The notes under the pieces: generated by a model | Told to the model about the DNA's origin: nothing | What the model saw: the letters and a program-made list of their open reading frames with translations, nothing else | Databases searched by the model: none | NCBI GenBank assembly: GCA_000310025.1 | Contig: FN649750.1 | Span: forward strand, 142,219-199,495 | Source of the DNA: Ectocarpus siliculosus | Taxonomy: Eukaryota > Sar > Phaeophyceae > Ectocarpales > Ectocarpaceae | Reading direction: 5' to 3' | Length of the DNA: 57,277 nt | Position numbers and translations under genes: made by a program | Shown here: piece by piece, positions 24,501 to 36,600 of the stretch | How the letters are laid out: every line of letters begins with the position of its first letter | Position numbering within the stretch: position 1 is the stretch's first letter

Positions 24501-25185
24501 CAACCAAAGAACGACACATCAGCCAATCCGCCGAAAAAAAAAAGAACAAAAATGAAACCAACCTCTCCGCCTCGCTCATGGTAAGGGCCTGTGCGAACGC
24601 CCCGGCTGTCTTGGCGACATCGAAGGGGTTGATCCGCATGGCGCCGTTGAGGAGGCTAGAGCAAGCCGAGAACTCGGAGGCTAGCACCACGCCCGCCGAT
24701 TCGGGCTCGCCCCTCGCGAAGATGTACTCCAGAGGGATCAGGTTGAGACCCTGAAAAAAAAGCGAGGAAATCGAGAGAGGACTAAGTCGGGGGGAAAACA
24801 AAGCTCCGAGATAACGACATTCATTTCCCGTGGTCTCCAGGTGATGCATGAACACATGGGAACTTCAGACACACATGAGCACGGGGGTCTCGACAGACGA
24901 GGAGAATTTTCCACAGCAATCGATCGCAGCAATGGGATAGGGGAGGATGAGGAAAATGACAAAGGTCGCGGCTCCTCTGCTCACGCTGCGAGTCTTGCAG
25001 AACGATAGAAGGACGAAGAATTTACCCTTACACTACCATATACAACACACGGTGGGCCGAGCCCTACAAGGTGGTTGTTATCGTTAAGAGGCTGCAACAA
25101 ACAAAACACCTCACACCAAAAGGCAAGAACGATCCAAGAAACGACGAGGACAACTGCATGAACATTCACAGCCTCAGCACACACG

Positions 25186-25255
<70 letters not shown>

Positions 25256-28200
25256 CAGCAGCAGCAGCGGCAATCAATACGGGCAGCAGCAGTAGCAGCA
25301 GCAGTAGAAGTAGCAGCAGCAGCAATCAACACGAGCAGCATAACCGGCAGCAGCCTACGCAGCAGCAGCAGTCAACAGCAGCACTAACAACGCCAACTAC
25401 GGCGGCAGTGGTAGACCAAGCAGCAACCAAGGCCTCACCTCGCGAACCGCAGTGAGAACCAAGACTCTTGCGCACTTAAACAGCGCCAGCCTCTCTGGCG
25501 CCGAGAGATCATTCCCGACGACCTCGGTGTAATCAATAACACCTTCGCCGAATTGCCTAAAAAAGGGCGAAAGCACACAGAAAATACGTCACGAGGCACT
25601 CCGATCAAATGACAACGCCTTCGCCTAGATGAGGAGGGTAAAATAAAAGCATACAGAGGATACCACACGCGATATTCCCATCAATCGATATCGCCTTGGC
25701 CGCATCGCCTAGAAAAAGGCAGAAAACACACACAAAATGCGTCAGGCGGAATACTCCCATCGAAGCAAATGTGGCAAGAGGGTTCTGGAGAGATAGTCAA
25801 TGAAGCTACAGCAGTAGGCAAGCTTTTCCTCGATTGATGCAGGCCACATAGTAGATTGGTGGAGCAAAACCCTAAAGCACAAGATGTTTTGCTACTATAT
25901 CGCTGACACGAATCATGTCGATCGCGCACCAACTGATCGCCTTAAGCTCAACAGGCCACGGCACCCTTAGCCGAAGGCAGCATCTCATCCTAACCTACTT
26001 ACGTACCTACCTTCGCAGAGCTGACGGTGCCGATGCATTCACTTTCTGCCCCATCTGCGCTCTCTACGCAAGATCTCCGATCACGATCTCCGATCAAGAT
26101 CTCCGATCAAGATCTCCGATCAAGATCTCCGATCAAGATCTCCGATCTGGAACCGACTATGACAAGATTTGGGCGCCACATTTGTCGAACCGAGTCGCCC
26201 ACCGTCCCCTACTGCGTACGCTCTCAAGAGCCGTTGCGGACACCACCTGCTACCGTCATTTCCCGATACTGCACCGACCATCCTTACAGGGTGGAATCTA
26301 CGAACCGAGGAAACAAGAGCCCTTGCGGTATGCGGAAGTGCCCTTCACTCTATTCGTGAGAACAGAGAACGATTTGCAAAGTCTAACCCTTCTCCGCATG
26401 TAACACAACCACGTCATGGTACTATCTCAAGAAAAAAAAACTCTCTCCGTTATTGCAGCAGAGAGCTGTACAGAAAAAAATAATCAGATGGAGAATGGCA
26501 GGCTAAAGACTACGTGGAAAAAAAAAAAAACGTGGCCTCTCTCCCGTGTCAACCCGGCTGATGCAACCCATGTGTACATTGATTGTTCGGCGGCGCACAT
26601 GGCCACGAGAGAAGGCGGCCACACAGAAAGAATACAACCTTGTGTGCGGAGAGATACATCGAAGTTCGACTTACTGCTGGATGCGAGCAACGAGCTGCTT
26701 GATCTCCGCCGACGTGTGCTCCTCGTCCTCCACGCGGCTGGAAGGTCGAAGACACCGCTGCACCAGCACCACCTGTCCAAACAAACAACAACGATCGATC
26801 AAAATACCGGGGGGGGGGAGGTGTCATCGTGTCATCGGCAAGACACTCCTCCTAGGCACTTGAATGGTCAACTACTACTAATGTGCCCCGTCGAGGAAGG
26901 GTTAAGGAAACACGGATAGGGTTACCGCTAGGTTTGCTAGTACACGCTTCTTTTCACGGTTTCTAAGCTATATGCAAGATGAAGTCATGCAAGAATTCGA
27001 TGCCCAGTCATCGCATGTAGCCTGCTGCGGGTTTGCCAGCGTGTGCGGATGGGATGGTCAACAACAAAATAAACAAACTCAAAGCCATGACGGTTTGACC
27101 GATCTGCATAGACCGAACAACTTGTGGAGGAACCATCGTTTCCCAAAGCATGGACGGCAGTCTTCTGCTTTGGGTATACTAGATGGAGGTCACAAGGGTC
27201 TTCTAGGCAGGTACTGTACCAAAGAGCAGCACAACACTGACGAAGACGACTATGACTATGGCAAACGAGGGTAGCAGCTAGCTATATATTTTACCCCACC
27301 TCATCCCTGTGGTTGGGGTATTCCGTCAGCAGCCTTTCGAAGGCCAGTAGCTTGAGGGTCACTCCGCTCAGTTTTTGGCACACGTCCACGCCGGCCATGA
27401 TTACCCTATAGGCAGAGAGCGGGGCGGGGCGTAGCAAACGTTTACCGGTGGTGTTAGTGGTGGCGGCGGCGGCGGGGGTCGTCTGCTGTAACCTTGGTTT
27501 GACTGGAATTCCCCACCCCCGTTGCCGTGAAACGCACATGTATGCATACGACTTCGGCATTAACAACACATGGCGATGTTGGGTCCATCAAACCAAGCAA
27601 GCTCTTTGGCTGCCAACCGTCTAAGGCATACCACGGATTCTACCACGGATTCTACCTCGAAACATTTCACGAAAACACCATTGGGGATCACGCGGAAGAA
27701 AACGAGGGAGACATGACGGAATATGCCAAGGGAGACGTCTGTCACGGAAGATACCGCGAACGATTGTGGTACGAAATAGGCTCGTTTCAGGGGTTGTTAC
27801 ACTTTTGTCCCCGCTTTCACGTGTCTTGCCGTCTGTCGGCGGCGCAATTGGCTCTTCCCCAGATGACGGTTTCGTGAATCGGCCGTTTCGAGTCCACGCT
27901 AGTTCGGGAGAGAGAAAAGCTACCTCCGGTAGAGGCAAGCTTAGATGTCCGAATATCAGTTCGTTGGCAGAGATCCAACCACCGGTTGAGGATAGCATGT
28001 GTGTGCGCGGGATAGGCAAAGCAGCAGCAGAGGTGTTGGCCCGCCTGTGATGAATGCAGTAGCAAGCGAGAGCAGCTAAATCAACTACACGTTTCTTCAT
28101 CCATCATCTCTCCAGTCCATCCCTCGAAGAGATCCATCGGAGATCTATCAAGAATGCAAGAGACAAGAATCTTGAACCTAGCACAGAACCCCGATAATAG

Positions 28201-31200
28201 TCGAGAGCCACATCTCTTTGCATTTCATTTGGGAACCCCGCGTCCGACCTTCCCACAGCTTGCGACGGCATTTTTGTAGCAACATCTCCACCATGACTAT
28301 CCCACGTGGTAGATACCCTCCTCTATTTTCATTCAGGGGTGTATCGGCGGTGGATGTTTGCACACCTGTTGCCGTGCTTCTTCTGGATGACCTTGACCGC
28401 CTGCTCCGTATCCTTCCGGGCGATGTGTCTCTTCAGCAGCTTCGGCTCGATACCCACGTGGCTCATCACCACCATCACCTGTGGACAAACGTCCAACTCG
28501 ACTCGTCATCTATACCAATATGGGCATAGCATGTAGCATGTAGCATGTTATTGTTTTTCGTCTTGCCGTGCGACGGTCGCGTATTCCCCCGTCCGATTAA
28601 AATAACCAAGCACACCAAAGCGACAAGTCCTGTTCACTGCACCTCCTGTCAATGCAGCGGGGTCGTCTCATACCTCAGTGACAACCAAACAAACCGGGCA
28701 AAAAAAAACGGGAAAAACAAACTGCAACAAAGATGGATGCCGAGACACCACGAAAACATTTTTTTTCCCCATTGTTTGACAAAAAATGGCACCAGACAAA
28801 GCACGTTCCGTGCAAGGCAGACGAGGAACACCAGCCAAGGGTTTCGTCTTCTTTCTCGGTGCCTTCCTATCTACACCTCCAATCTCAAAAGACGAACAGC
28901 CCAGGAAAACTTCATTTGTTGCCCTTGTTGTGTTGTTCCTTCTCTTACCGTGCGGCGGTCGTACTCCACCCCAATCAGCCCTCCCTTGATGCTCTGGTAG
29001 CTCAGTCCTAGCAACCGCTTGCCGGCATTGAGGAAGTGCCTGGATGAAACGTTCGGTGGAGGGTTAAGGGTGAAAAAGAGAGCGGGTAACGCCAGGCACG
29101 CAGTAGCAGTAGCAGTCATCATTCCACCGATCCACGATTCTTGTACCGCGTACCGCTGGAGGTGAAAAATGTGCCTCGGACATGACCACCCATAGCTTAC
29201 GCCTCCCTCCTCGAAATAACAACACTTTTGAGAATGAGCACCAAGCCCACAAACGGTGTAGTAGTAATAGACACCGGTATTGTTGGTCAAATTCCTCTCC
29301 GAGAAATTGCACCGACTCTCCGCCCCGGCTTTACCCAATCAACAACCGAACTGATCCCATAGTCGATCGGACGTCAAACGCAACCGACAGCGGAGTGCCG
29401 CAATATCATTCATTCTTCCTGCTCCACTATGTCGCCACGAACGGAAGGCACTGTACTCAAGAGGGATCTGGCGTACACGCCCGGGGGGGGAACCATATGG
29501 CCAGTTCTTGTGTCCAGCAACAACAGCCAAAATTTTTCGAAAGCAAACCGTGTATTCGACTTTGTAGCACGAGAGAATCACCACGACTACGTACGATCAA
29601 TCTCCATTGTTCGAACCTGGCATGGTCGAAGGCGTGGAAGCCCACGATGTCGGCGGACAGTACGCCCTGCAGCAGCTCTTCCCCATGTGCGAGCGCCCTG
29701 CCAGGGAATAGAATAGTTCACACGAAAAAAAAAATGACCAGAAGCGCGTGCTGGCGTCAGGTTGATCAGAGGTATTGTAGAAAGAGTTCGAAGTGACCCA
29801 CGTGCCTGACGAACGTGGTACCGTACGAAGAGGAGTAATCTCGCGGCTGGTCAGAAAAATTATTGGGACAAATTGCATTAGTGATGCTTTAGGTTTAGTG
29901 AAGCCGCTCCAACACCAAGGAACAAAAAAAATTCAAGCACGAGACATGAGACCTAAACCCAATGACACGGCTTAGAGAGAGAACTGCGAGTTCCCCGCTC
30001 GGAAACTTTCGCAACGGTTAGGCCAATGTCCACGGTCGCACTACGTAGCATGTACAGCACGCACCACCACATGAGACCCTCTTTTGGTCGAGGGTCGTTA
30101 CATGTTCCGTGTAAAGGGTACCCGCGCGGCTATATTAGTGTAGGATTCATGACTGAGCGCTTGGTCTTATGTCCAAGCTCTTGGTCTTATGGCCAAGCTC
30201 TTGGTCTTATGGCCAAGCTCTTGGTCTTATGGCCAAGCTTTTGGTCTTTTGGCCAAGCTCTTAGAAATTTTGAGGCTCAACTTCTTCTGAAGCGGTGGCT
30301 GGCGCGTTCTGTACGATACTACAAGTCACACCTGAAGATCTGGCTGGTGGGGAAGGGAATGTGCAGGAAGAAGATGATGCTGGTCTGCCTGTGCTGAGTA
30401 GCATCCTTCTCCCGGTCGCTGAGCAGCTTGGGCAGTAGCATGAGGTGGTAGTCGTGTACCCACATCACGTTGTTGCGGTGCCCCCTCTCTCTGTCGTGCC
30501 AAACACGTAAAAAACACACACACACACAAAAAGGTACAACAGCAGTGAGACCACAAAGTGTACGCCAACAGGCGCATGGAGAGCCGAACACACAGAAAAA
30601 AAGGTACAACAGTGAGACGACAGTGAGCCAACAGGAGCATCGAGTGACGAACAATACACGCAAGGAAGGGCAGCGCTAAGGCGACAGAGTGCTCGCCAAT
30701 GGGCGCATGGAGAGACGAACAACACACTCACAAAAAATGGTACAGCAGTAAGAGGGCAGAGGGTAAGGGCCGACAGGGCCGACAGGCGCATCGGAAGTGA
30801 GAGAGGGATCAAGGTCACCATGGGGCAGGACACGAGGCAAGAGAAGCAAGGTGGCTGCCCAGTGTTTACACAGAATGACGTTTCCCGTCCCTCGGAAATA
30901 GAAACAAATACCCCATTTTCACTTTCAATTGCTTTGCCTGGGTCAACGTTCATCACCCATCACCATGTCGCTCAATCTCCGTCATGTGCTGCATGTGGTG
31001 GCATCTAGGAACCAATTATTTCGCTCGGAGAGCTTGGTCTGCAAGTCTAGTGTTGTCTGGTGCGTTGCGATAGAGAAAGCTAAAGAAACCCAAACCAACT
31101 CACGAAGAACACGATAGCCATCAGAGGGTATCCCCCCAAGTCCACACCATCATCTCCGCCAACACCATCATCCACGGCAAGCAAGAAGCAAGAGAAAAAC

Positions 31201-34200
31201 TCACCCCAGCATCCTCATCATGTGGTCGGCAAACGTGGTGTTGAGGGTCTTGAACGCCTCCCACCACTCGACCGTGTTCTGCTGGTCCCAGGTGAGCGTG
31301 GGGTCCGTGCTGTGGGGGTTCCACCTGCAGCTCGCTAGGTCCAGCACATCAACCTGTGTGCGGAACATCGCGCGATCGACGCCATCGGATGATGTTGACG
31401 ACAGCGTGGGCACGTGGAGATTTTGGGGGGAGCATACCCCTGCGCTGGAACGTCGAAAAGGGTCGACCGCCAAAATGACGGCTCATGACATAGAACCGGA
31501 AAACACAACGCCCATCACAAGTTCGGTGAAAACGCCTACACGGCTGTAGGAGCCTAGGGGACAAGTGTGGGAGACAATTGGCACGAATGTTTTTCGCGTA
31601 CTCCGTCACAACTGAAGAAGGTCTTTGCTAACGTCGACATTTTTATGACCAGCGTGCAGAACCACCAATATTCCACACACGTGTGCGACCTGCGGAAGGA
31701 CGGATGAACTCCTGTCGCGGGCTAGTCTGTCAGGGTTTGGCTGAGGGCTCTCTTTTCTCACATTGTGGAATGCCGGCCACAGGATCTGCTTGCAGTAGCC
31801 GAGGTAGCTTCCCCGGATGATGGACAGCGGCACGAAGATCGGAGTGCAATTCATGGGCCGCAGAACCTGTTACACGGTCGCACCGCCGGAGGGCACGGCA
31901 GTATAAATTTTCAGCGATGTCATGCCAGCATTGGGTATGTAGGACAGAGGCTTTCGACACCTTTTCCTCGTACGTGAAAAAGTCAAACGCGAAGCCTCTT
32001 GAGACCAAGCGGGGCAATATGGTTGCAGTACCGTTTCGCTTTTCCCCAAGCGTTTGAAGGGACCAAAGTACATGTAGTCTCGCGCAGAGAGATGGGATGA
32101 CCACACAGTGCAACTAATGGCACCACGAAACCACACCGAGCTTCCCGGCCCCTGATCCAATCCCAGAAAAAAAAAACACCACTCGCAAGACATGAACAGC
32201 CAATCAACCGAGCGTACAAACAAGACCGGTGGAGACATCGCTGCTTCTACCGGTCTGTCTGTCGACAGCATTCCTGCCAAAAACAGGCCAACCAAGAACG
32301 CCTGCTCTGCTTCGCTGTTGCGCCTGGGTTTTCATCGCCTTTTCCTGTCCTCCTTCGTCCAAGACAAGCGCAATGACATGTGGTATCTCCCGCCCGGATC
32401 CAGCAGCACACTCAAAAACCAATACCCCACCACGATGCAAGGAATCTCGCTATTTCTGGAGCGGGTGCAAACCGTGCACGACCAGACCCCCCCCCACCAC
32501 ATCCAACTCTCCAACTTACGAACGCCCTTGGTTTGTCCCGCAAGGCAACATTGCTGCCTCTCCAGTGACCGTGAGTCTACTGACAGATGTGTCACCCTCC
32601 CCAACCCTCCCCAACAACTACAAAGCCCAACAAAGCATGCAGTGTAGCCCCTCTCTGTCGCTAGAAAAATATATAATCACAGCCGTTTGAGATGCTACCG
32701 CGGCCGTCGAAGCGGAGTACATGCGGTGAGTAGGATCATTTTTTGTGTTACTTGTGTGGTGATTTTTTGTTTTGTTTACCTGTGTGATGGCCTTCTCGTC
32801 TGCCTCGGTGAACTCCTTCCCGTCATTGCTAGCCACCGTGCCCACCCAGTGCGTCGGGATGCGGGTCGACACGCTGCGAAAAAGAAAGACAAGAACAAAA
32901 AAAATTACGGTACAGCAGTACACAAATTACGGTACAGCAGTTCAGATCGGTCGCGTGAGTTTTTTTTCCAACATCGGTGGCGTTCGTTCCGAAAGGAACA
33001 CGCGGACAGATCGCTAATCGTCGACATCCCGACCAATCCTCTGCCTCGGCTCTCGTTTCTTACCCATCCTCTGTCTCGGGCTGTCGATTCTTACCTATCG
33101 TCTGTCTCGGCAAAATGAGGCTCTCGCTGCTTTACCTATCCTGTGGCTTGGCAACGAGATGCTCTCCTTCCTTACCTATCCTCTGTCTCGTCAAAATGAT
33201 ATAATTATGCTCTTGTTTCTTGCCAATTCTCTGTCTCGGCTCTGGTTTCTTACCTATCCTCTGTCTTGGCAATGAGGCTCTCGTTCCACTCGGCCTGCCA
33301 GGTTCCTTTCCAGTCCTTCTTCAGAGTCAGCGGCAGGTGGAAGCACACCAGGTACAGCACCGAGTCCGGGGGAGGCTCCACGTTTTCTCGCGGCAACGAT
33401 GTGCTAGCTGAAGGATAATAGACGGTTGTTGCAAAACGATGAGACGCGAAGAAGACAAACACCACAGCACTATGTTAGAGTCACACTCCGCACTGCTGCT
33501 GCGAAGGCACAAAAACGGCACACAGCTTCAAGTAACGCTGAAGACATGGTGGTAGATTTTACCCAGGGGTCAAGGCATTCCGATCCCTAAAGTCGAGGCT
33601 ATTGAATTGAATCTTTGATCTCGTGGTTGGCAAATTGGGCAGCCTCTGCTCGAAGAAAATAAGCGAAGAATCCAAGGTGGTCCTGCAACACCGTAGGTGG
33701 TCGGGTGTAATGCCGGTTGCCCAATAAAATGTCGGTGAAGTGGTGTGACACAGATGGAATATTCAAGGTGTTTCATACTCTGAATAATGCCGGTTGCCCG
33801 CTAATGCCAGTTCAAGGGGTTGGCACATACCGGCATGATAGCAGTACCACGTCTGTACAACGATGCCAGGCCGCTACCTTTCTGAACAAAACTACTTGGT
33901 GCCCGCCTGATAAACCACAAATCTGAACTCACACATACGATAAAATCATGCCCGAATCACAATCGTCGAGCACATGCACGGAATGCGCTGAGAGGACCCC
34001 ATCAAAACTGGGAAGGGAAGGCCGAGAGAGAGAGCGTGTAGTGCACTCACCGCTGTGGTGGTCAAGTCAAGGTGCAATATACCACCAGAGTAACGAGAGT
34101 TTGGTCAGGTGCACTCACAGCTGGGCTTCGGGTTGGTGTTGAGGCCGGAATGCTGCCTGTCCGGGTTGACGTAGTCCGAGATGTCCGTCTCGTGCCCGAC

Positions 34201-36600
34201 GAACTCATCCCTCTGGTGCACTGAGGGCTCATCGCACTTGATCACCCGGGCGGACGACTCTTCCCACTTCTTAAACTTGCCGCCTGAATGTGAAGGCATG
34301 GCAAAGGGGGTGATTACATTTTCCTGCCTTAGGAAGGGGAAGGTGTGTCTGCCATGTGTAAGAGTAGCCTCCCCGGGACAGCTGCAATGCAGACAAAGGA
34401 TGGTGCATCTTTGTGCTCCTGCACGGACGAAACCGTACGACACAAAGGGGCTAGGCCCGTGGGAAACAACGAGTGTGTTGTTTTGACGTGAACGCCTGCG
34501 AGAGAGCCCTTGTGATGCCCGATGGAGCACCCCCAACCTCGAAAACCTTTACCGCAGCACTCCAGATTACTGCTATCGTATCCCAAAAAAAGAGGCCAAA
34601 GGAATCTGAGCCTGTTGCACAACAAAAGGACTTCATACGGTGGCGCCATCGACAAGTTCTAAATTCATGTACTTCAAGCATTTTTTTCCCGTCCTCGCAA
34701 GGGTTCTACTCACACTACGGCCTTGCCTCTCGTTTCTCTTTCCTAGAGATACGATCCGGCGCCATACACAAAATATTTTTTCGGCGGTGCGCGTCTCTCA
34801 ACAACTAAAAACCTGACAAGGGTTGAGCTGTCTTTCGGTCGCTCCAGTAGTACCCACGAAAAAGCGAAGGCGTTCGCACATCGTACCTCTCCATAACCAC
34901 ACAAGAATCCTGACCAACAATGAAGAACCTCAGGTTCGAACACGCGCCGTGTTCCTGTTGGCCGTATTACACATGACCGCACCTTCGAAAAGGCTGTAGA
35001 TGTACTTGTGCGGCTGGTTGCGCTGCACGATGATTGGCTGAGGGGTGCGCCACAGCGGGTACTCCTCCGGCGTGGTTACCATTTCCACCAACTGCAACAA
35101 AGCACCAAAATACCACAGCAAATTGGAACAGCGGGGGCACGCGCAAAATTAGCCACACGACAAGACGACCTTGGGGACGACACGGTAACAGCACGATGGA
35201 GGGGAGGACGGGAAACGAAAGTTGGCAAAAGCATTCGCGGAACAAGAGTGGAACACGCAAGCAGAATGGACCGTTCACGGCCCGCGACTCGTTAAGCTAG
35301 ACGCACATACTTTTTCTCGACACGGAAACTTCACGAAAAGTTGGGGAAACAAGCGGAAAGTATGGACCAGCGGTCACTTGCAACACACCAAGACTCACAT
35401 CGCAAGCAAAAGCGCCCAAACACCGCTGTTCTTGCTAGTGACACGTGTTCAGACCAAGTACGCCCGTATCCAGCCGGTCTAGTTTTCTTCGCAATCACTA
35501 TTATACTGAAAAGAGTCAAGCGCATCCCCTTCGGCTTGGCATGAAGTATTTCGTAGATTTTCTGACAAGCGTCTGATAAAAGCACCAGCAGTTCAGGCGA
35601 GCCGGTACAACATTGACATTGGGGTTGCATCATGTTCATTTGTCACCAGTGCTTGGCAATCATACCCCGACCACTGGACTCTCGTTCATTGCGAAGCCGT
35701 TCGCGCACTCCTGCAGCCGTCTCTGCTCATCGACCCGCTCTCAGAACAAAAAGCAGCTTCAACTTACAGACAGCATTGCACGACGCCGCACAACCTCTTC
35801 TTACAGCACGCAAGCAAACAAAGAAACTTTCGTTTAGCCCGTGCTTGTTCCGAGCCTTCCACAACATGCCAACAAGGCTACGCTGATGCTGTAAGCACAC
35901 CTACACTCCCCGTGTGCGGTGGCGTTCGAACAGGCTCCGTGCTCAATCGCCGACATAGGCGCGCGGGACACAAACTGCTGTCTCATATTTGCAGGCTTCG
36001 TGAAAGCGGCGTGTAATGTTGGCATTGCAGTACTACACGTGTGTCTACTGCTAAAGATCTCGATGCCCAGGGGATTGTGCCTGTGGAGCGACGTACATCT
36101 TATGCGTAGGACAGCTGTGGTGAAAGCAGAGGACAGCGCTCAGCGCGTTTTGCGCAACGGCGAGCGTACCTTGTAGCGCTCCTGCTGGTCACCCGTTGCA
36201 GGACACAACTGGAATCTCTTGTTCGGAAACTCAACAACACTCGCTTATCGTTCCCGCACGAAAAGCACGAGCCTAATAAACTTGGGCGTTCGGGACATAC
36301 CGCCTACAGCAGCCAAAAAGGAGAGATAGCCTCGCCACTCAGGTCCAAGTGCGAAGACACGACTGCTGGTTGGTTCAACAAGACCAAGCTGTCTCTCCTC
36401 TCAAAAAGACAGGAACTCACCAGGGACGGGTTGCTCACTCCCGCTAGAAACGAAGACCCCGACACGTGCACCGTCTGCCCGAACTCCGTGGGGCACTCCA
36501 CCGTCAGGTTCAGGCGTGAGAACATCCCGTGGCTGGTGGAGGCGCCTCTGCTTCGGTTGATGGTCTCCTCCTCGGCATCCCCTTCCTGTGCCCCGGCCAT
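18533..36600 (-). CDS. TPS: CBM20-GT20-HAD trehalose-6-phosphate synthase/phosphatase-like protein
   Basis: Twenty-five exons, gene order: 36600-36421, 35091-34983, 34283-34119, 33407-33254, 32873-32780, 31866-31762, 31353-31205, 30490-30332, 29697-29617, 29039-28949, 28478-28366, 27405-27300, 26772-26675, 25556-25439, 24750-24563, 24148-24082, 23620-23558, 23415-23386, 22954-22814, 22501-22352, 21434-21342, 20867-20682, 20181-20128, 19740-19568, 18809-18533. They total 3144 nt, 1047 residues plus stop, every junction GT/AG and in phase. Residues about 25-115 are a CBM20 starch-binding module (TTPEEYPLW, YIYSLFEGGKFKKWEE). About 170-660 is GT20 (LGYCKQILWPAFHN, VMWVHDYHLMLLP, LHIPFPTSQIFR, LLAFERLL, LNLIPLEYI). 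About 715-1015 is a HAD/TPP domain (VGDDASDEQMF). Catalytic residues are altered in both domains (OtsA R262 to V475, K267 to S480, D361 to E574; HAD DxD to D728-Y-G730), as in regulatory class II plant TPS. The start has A at -3 and G at +4. A signalling or starch/laminarin-binding role is inference. Confidence 0.93.
19340..19506. repeat. Approx. 20-bp repeats in last TPS intron
   Basis: Several imperfect copies of CCTCAACATCTCATCTTAGT-like units occur between 19355 and 19505, in the intron 18810-19567 of the TPS gene. Confidence 0.55.
20875..21010. repeat. 62-bp tandem duplication beside TPS exon 22
   Basis: Two copies of a unit containing AAACAAAAACAAGGCAAAATG and GAGCAA(C/T)GGA(A/G)TGT lie at about 20878-20940 and 20941-21005, immediately upstream (in gene sense) of the exon-22 acceptor at 20868. 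They form its A-rich (T-rich in transcript) polypyrimidine neighbourhood. Confidence 0.7.
21530..21835. repeat. Degenerate repeats of about 100 bp in TPS intron 20
   Basis: Units containing AGTGCT(T/C)(T/C)(G/C)(T/C)AGTGAAACGA(A/G)CGTGTC recur about three times between 21560 and 21830 in the intron 21435-22351. They are diverged and show no coding content. Confidence 0.55.
22732..22775. repeat. (AAC)n(AGC)n microsatellite
   Basis: About eight AAC units followed by about six AGC units lie in TPS intron 19, about 40 bp from the exon-19 donor. Confidence 0.8.
25186..25390. repeat. Long (AGC)n trinucleotide repeat in TPS intron 14
   Basis: A nearly pure AGC array of about 25 units runs from 25186 to 25268 and continues as interrupted AGC/AGT units to about 25390, ending about 50 bp from the exon-14 donor. 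On the sense (minus) strand it reads as (CTG)n. Frames encoding poly-Ser or poly-Ala here are artefacts. Confidence 0.85.
26069..26146. repeat. Six 13-bp GATC-rich tandem repeats
   Basis: Six consecutive 13-bp units CAAGATCTCCGAT (unit 2 has CACG) in TPS intron 13. Each unit carries an AGATCT palindrome and GATC occurs again at each unit junction, giving regularly phased GATC sites. Confidence 0.9.
30157..30263. repeat. Five 20-bp hairpin-forming tandem repeats, TPS intron 8
   Basis: Five consecutive 20-bp units of GCTCTTGGTCTTATGGCCAA, with first and last units slightly diverged. Each unit contains CTTGG...CCAAG, so every unit can fold on itself as a small stem, and the array ends about 70 bp from the exon-8 donor at 30332. 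Confidence 0.88.
30530..30800. repeat. Minisatellite of about 65 bp, four copies, TPS intron 7
   Basis: Four imperfect units with core GCCAACAGGCGCATGGAGAG and flanking GGTACAACAGCAGTGAGAC. Two to three homologous units appear next to pseudo-exon 8 at about 42885-43030, showing the array existed before the segmental duplication. Confidence 0.75.
33029..33290 (-). repeat. Tandem array of the TPS exon-4 3' edge with splice donors
   Basis: The last part of exon 4 and its donor (sense strand GCCAAGACAGAGGATAG/GTAAGA, donor GT at 33253) is followed inside intron 4 by six imperfect copies. Four keep a plausible donor after GATAG or GATGG: GT at 33175, 33135, 33094 and 33063. Two are decayed, near 33224 (GC instead of GT) and near 33035. 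Spacing is about 31-78 bp. Reading past the true donor meets TAA at once, so use of a downstream donor would truncate the protein. Confidence 0.85.

Noticed and set aside
25071-25325. Poly-Ser and poly-Ala proteins
   Set aside because: Translations of the AGC microsatellite inside a TPS intron.
30157-30263. CRISPR array
   Set aside because: Units are contiguous with no spacers, and the window is clearly eukaryotic nuclear DNA.
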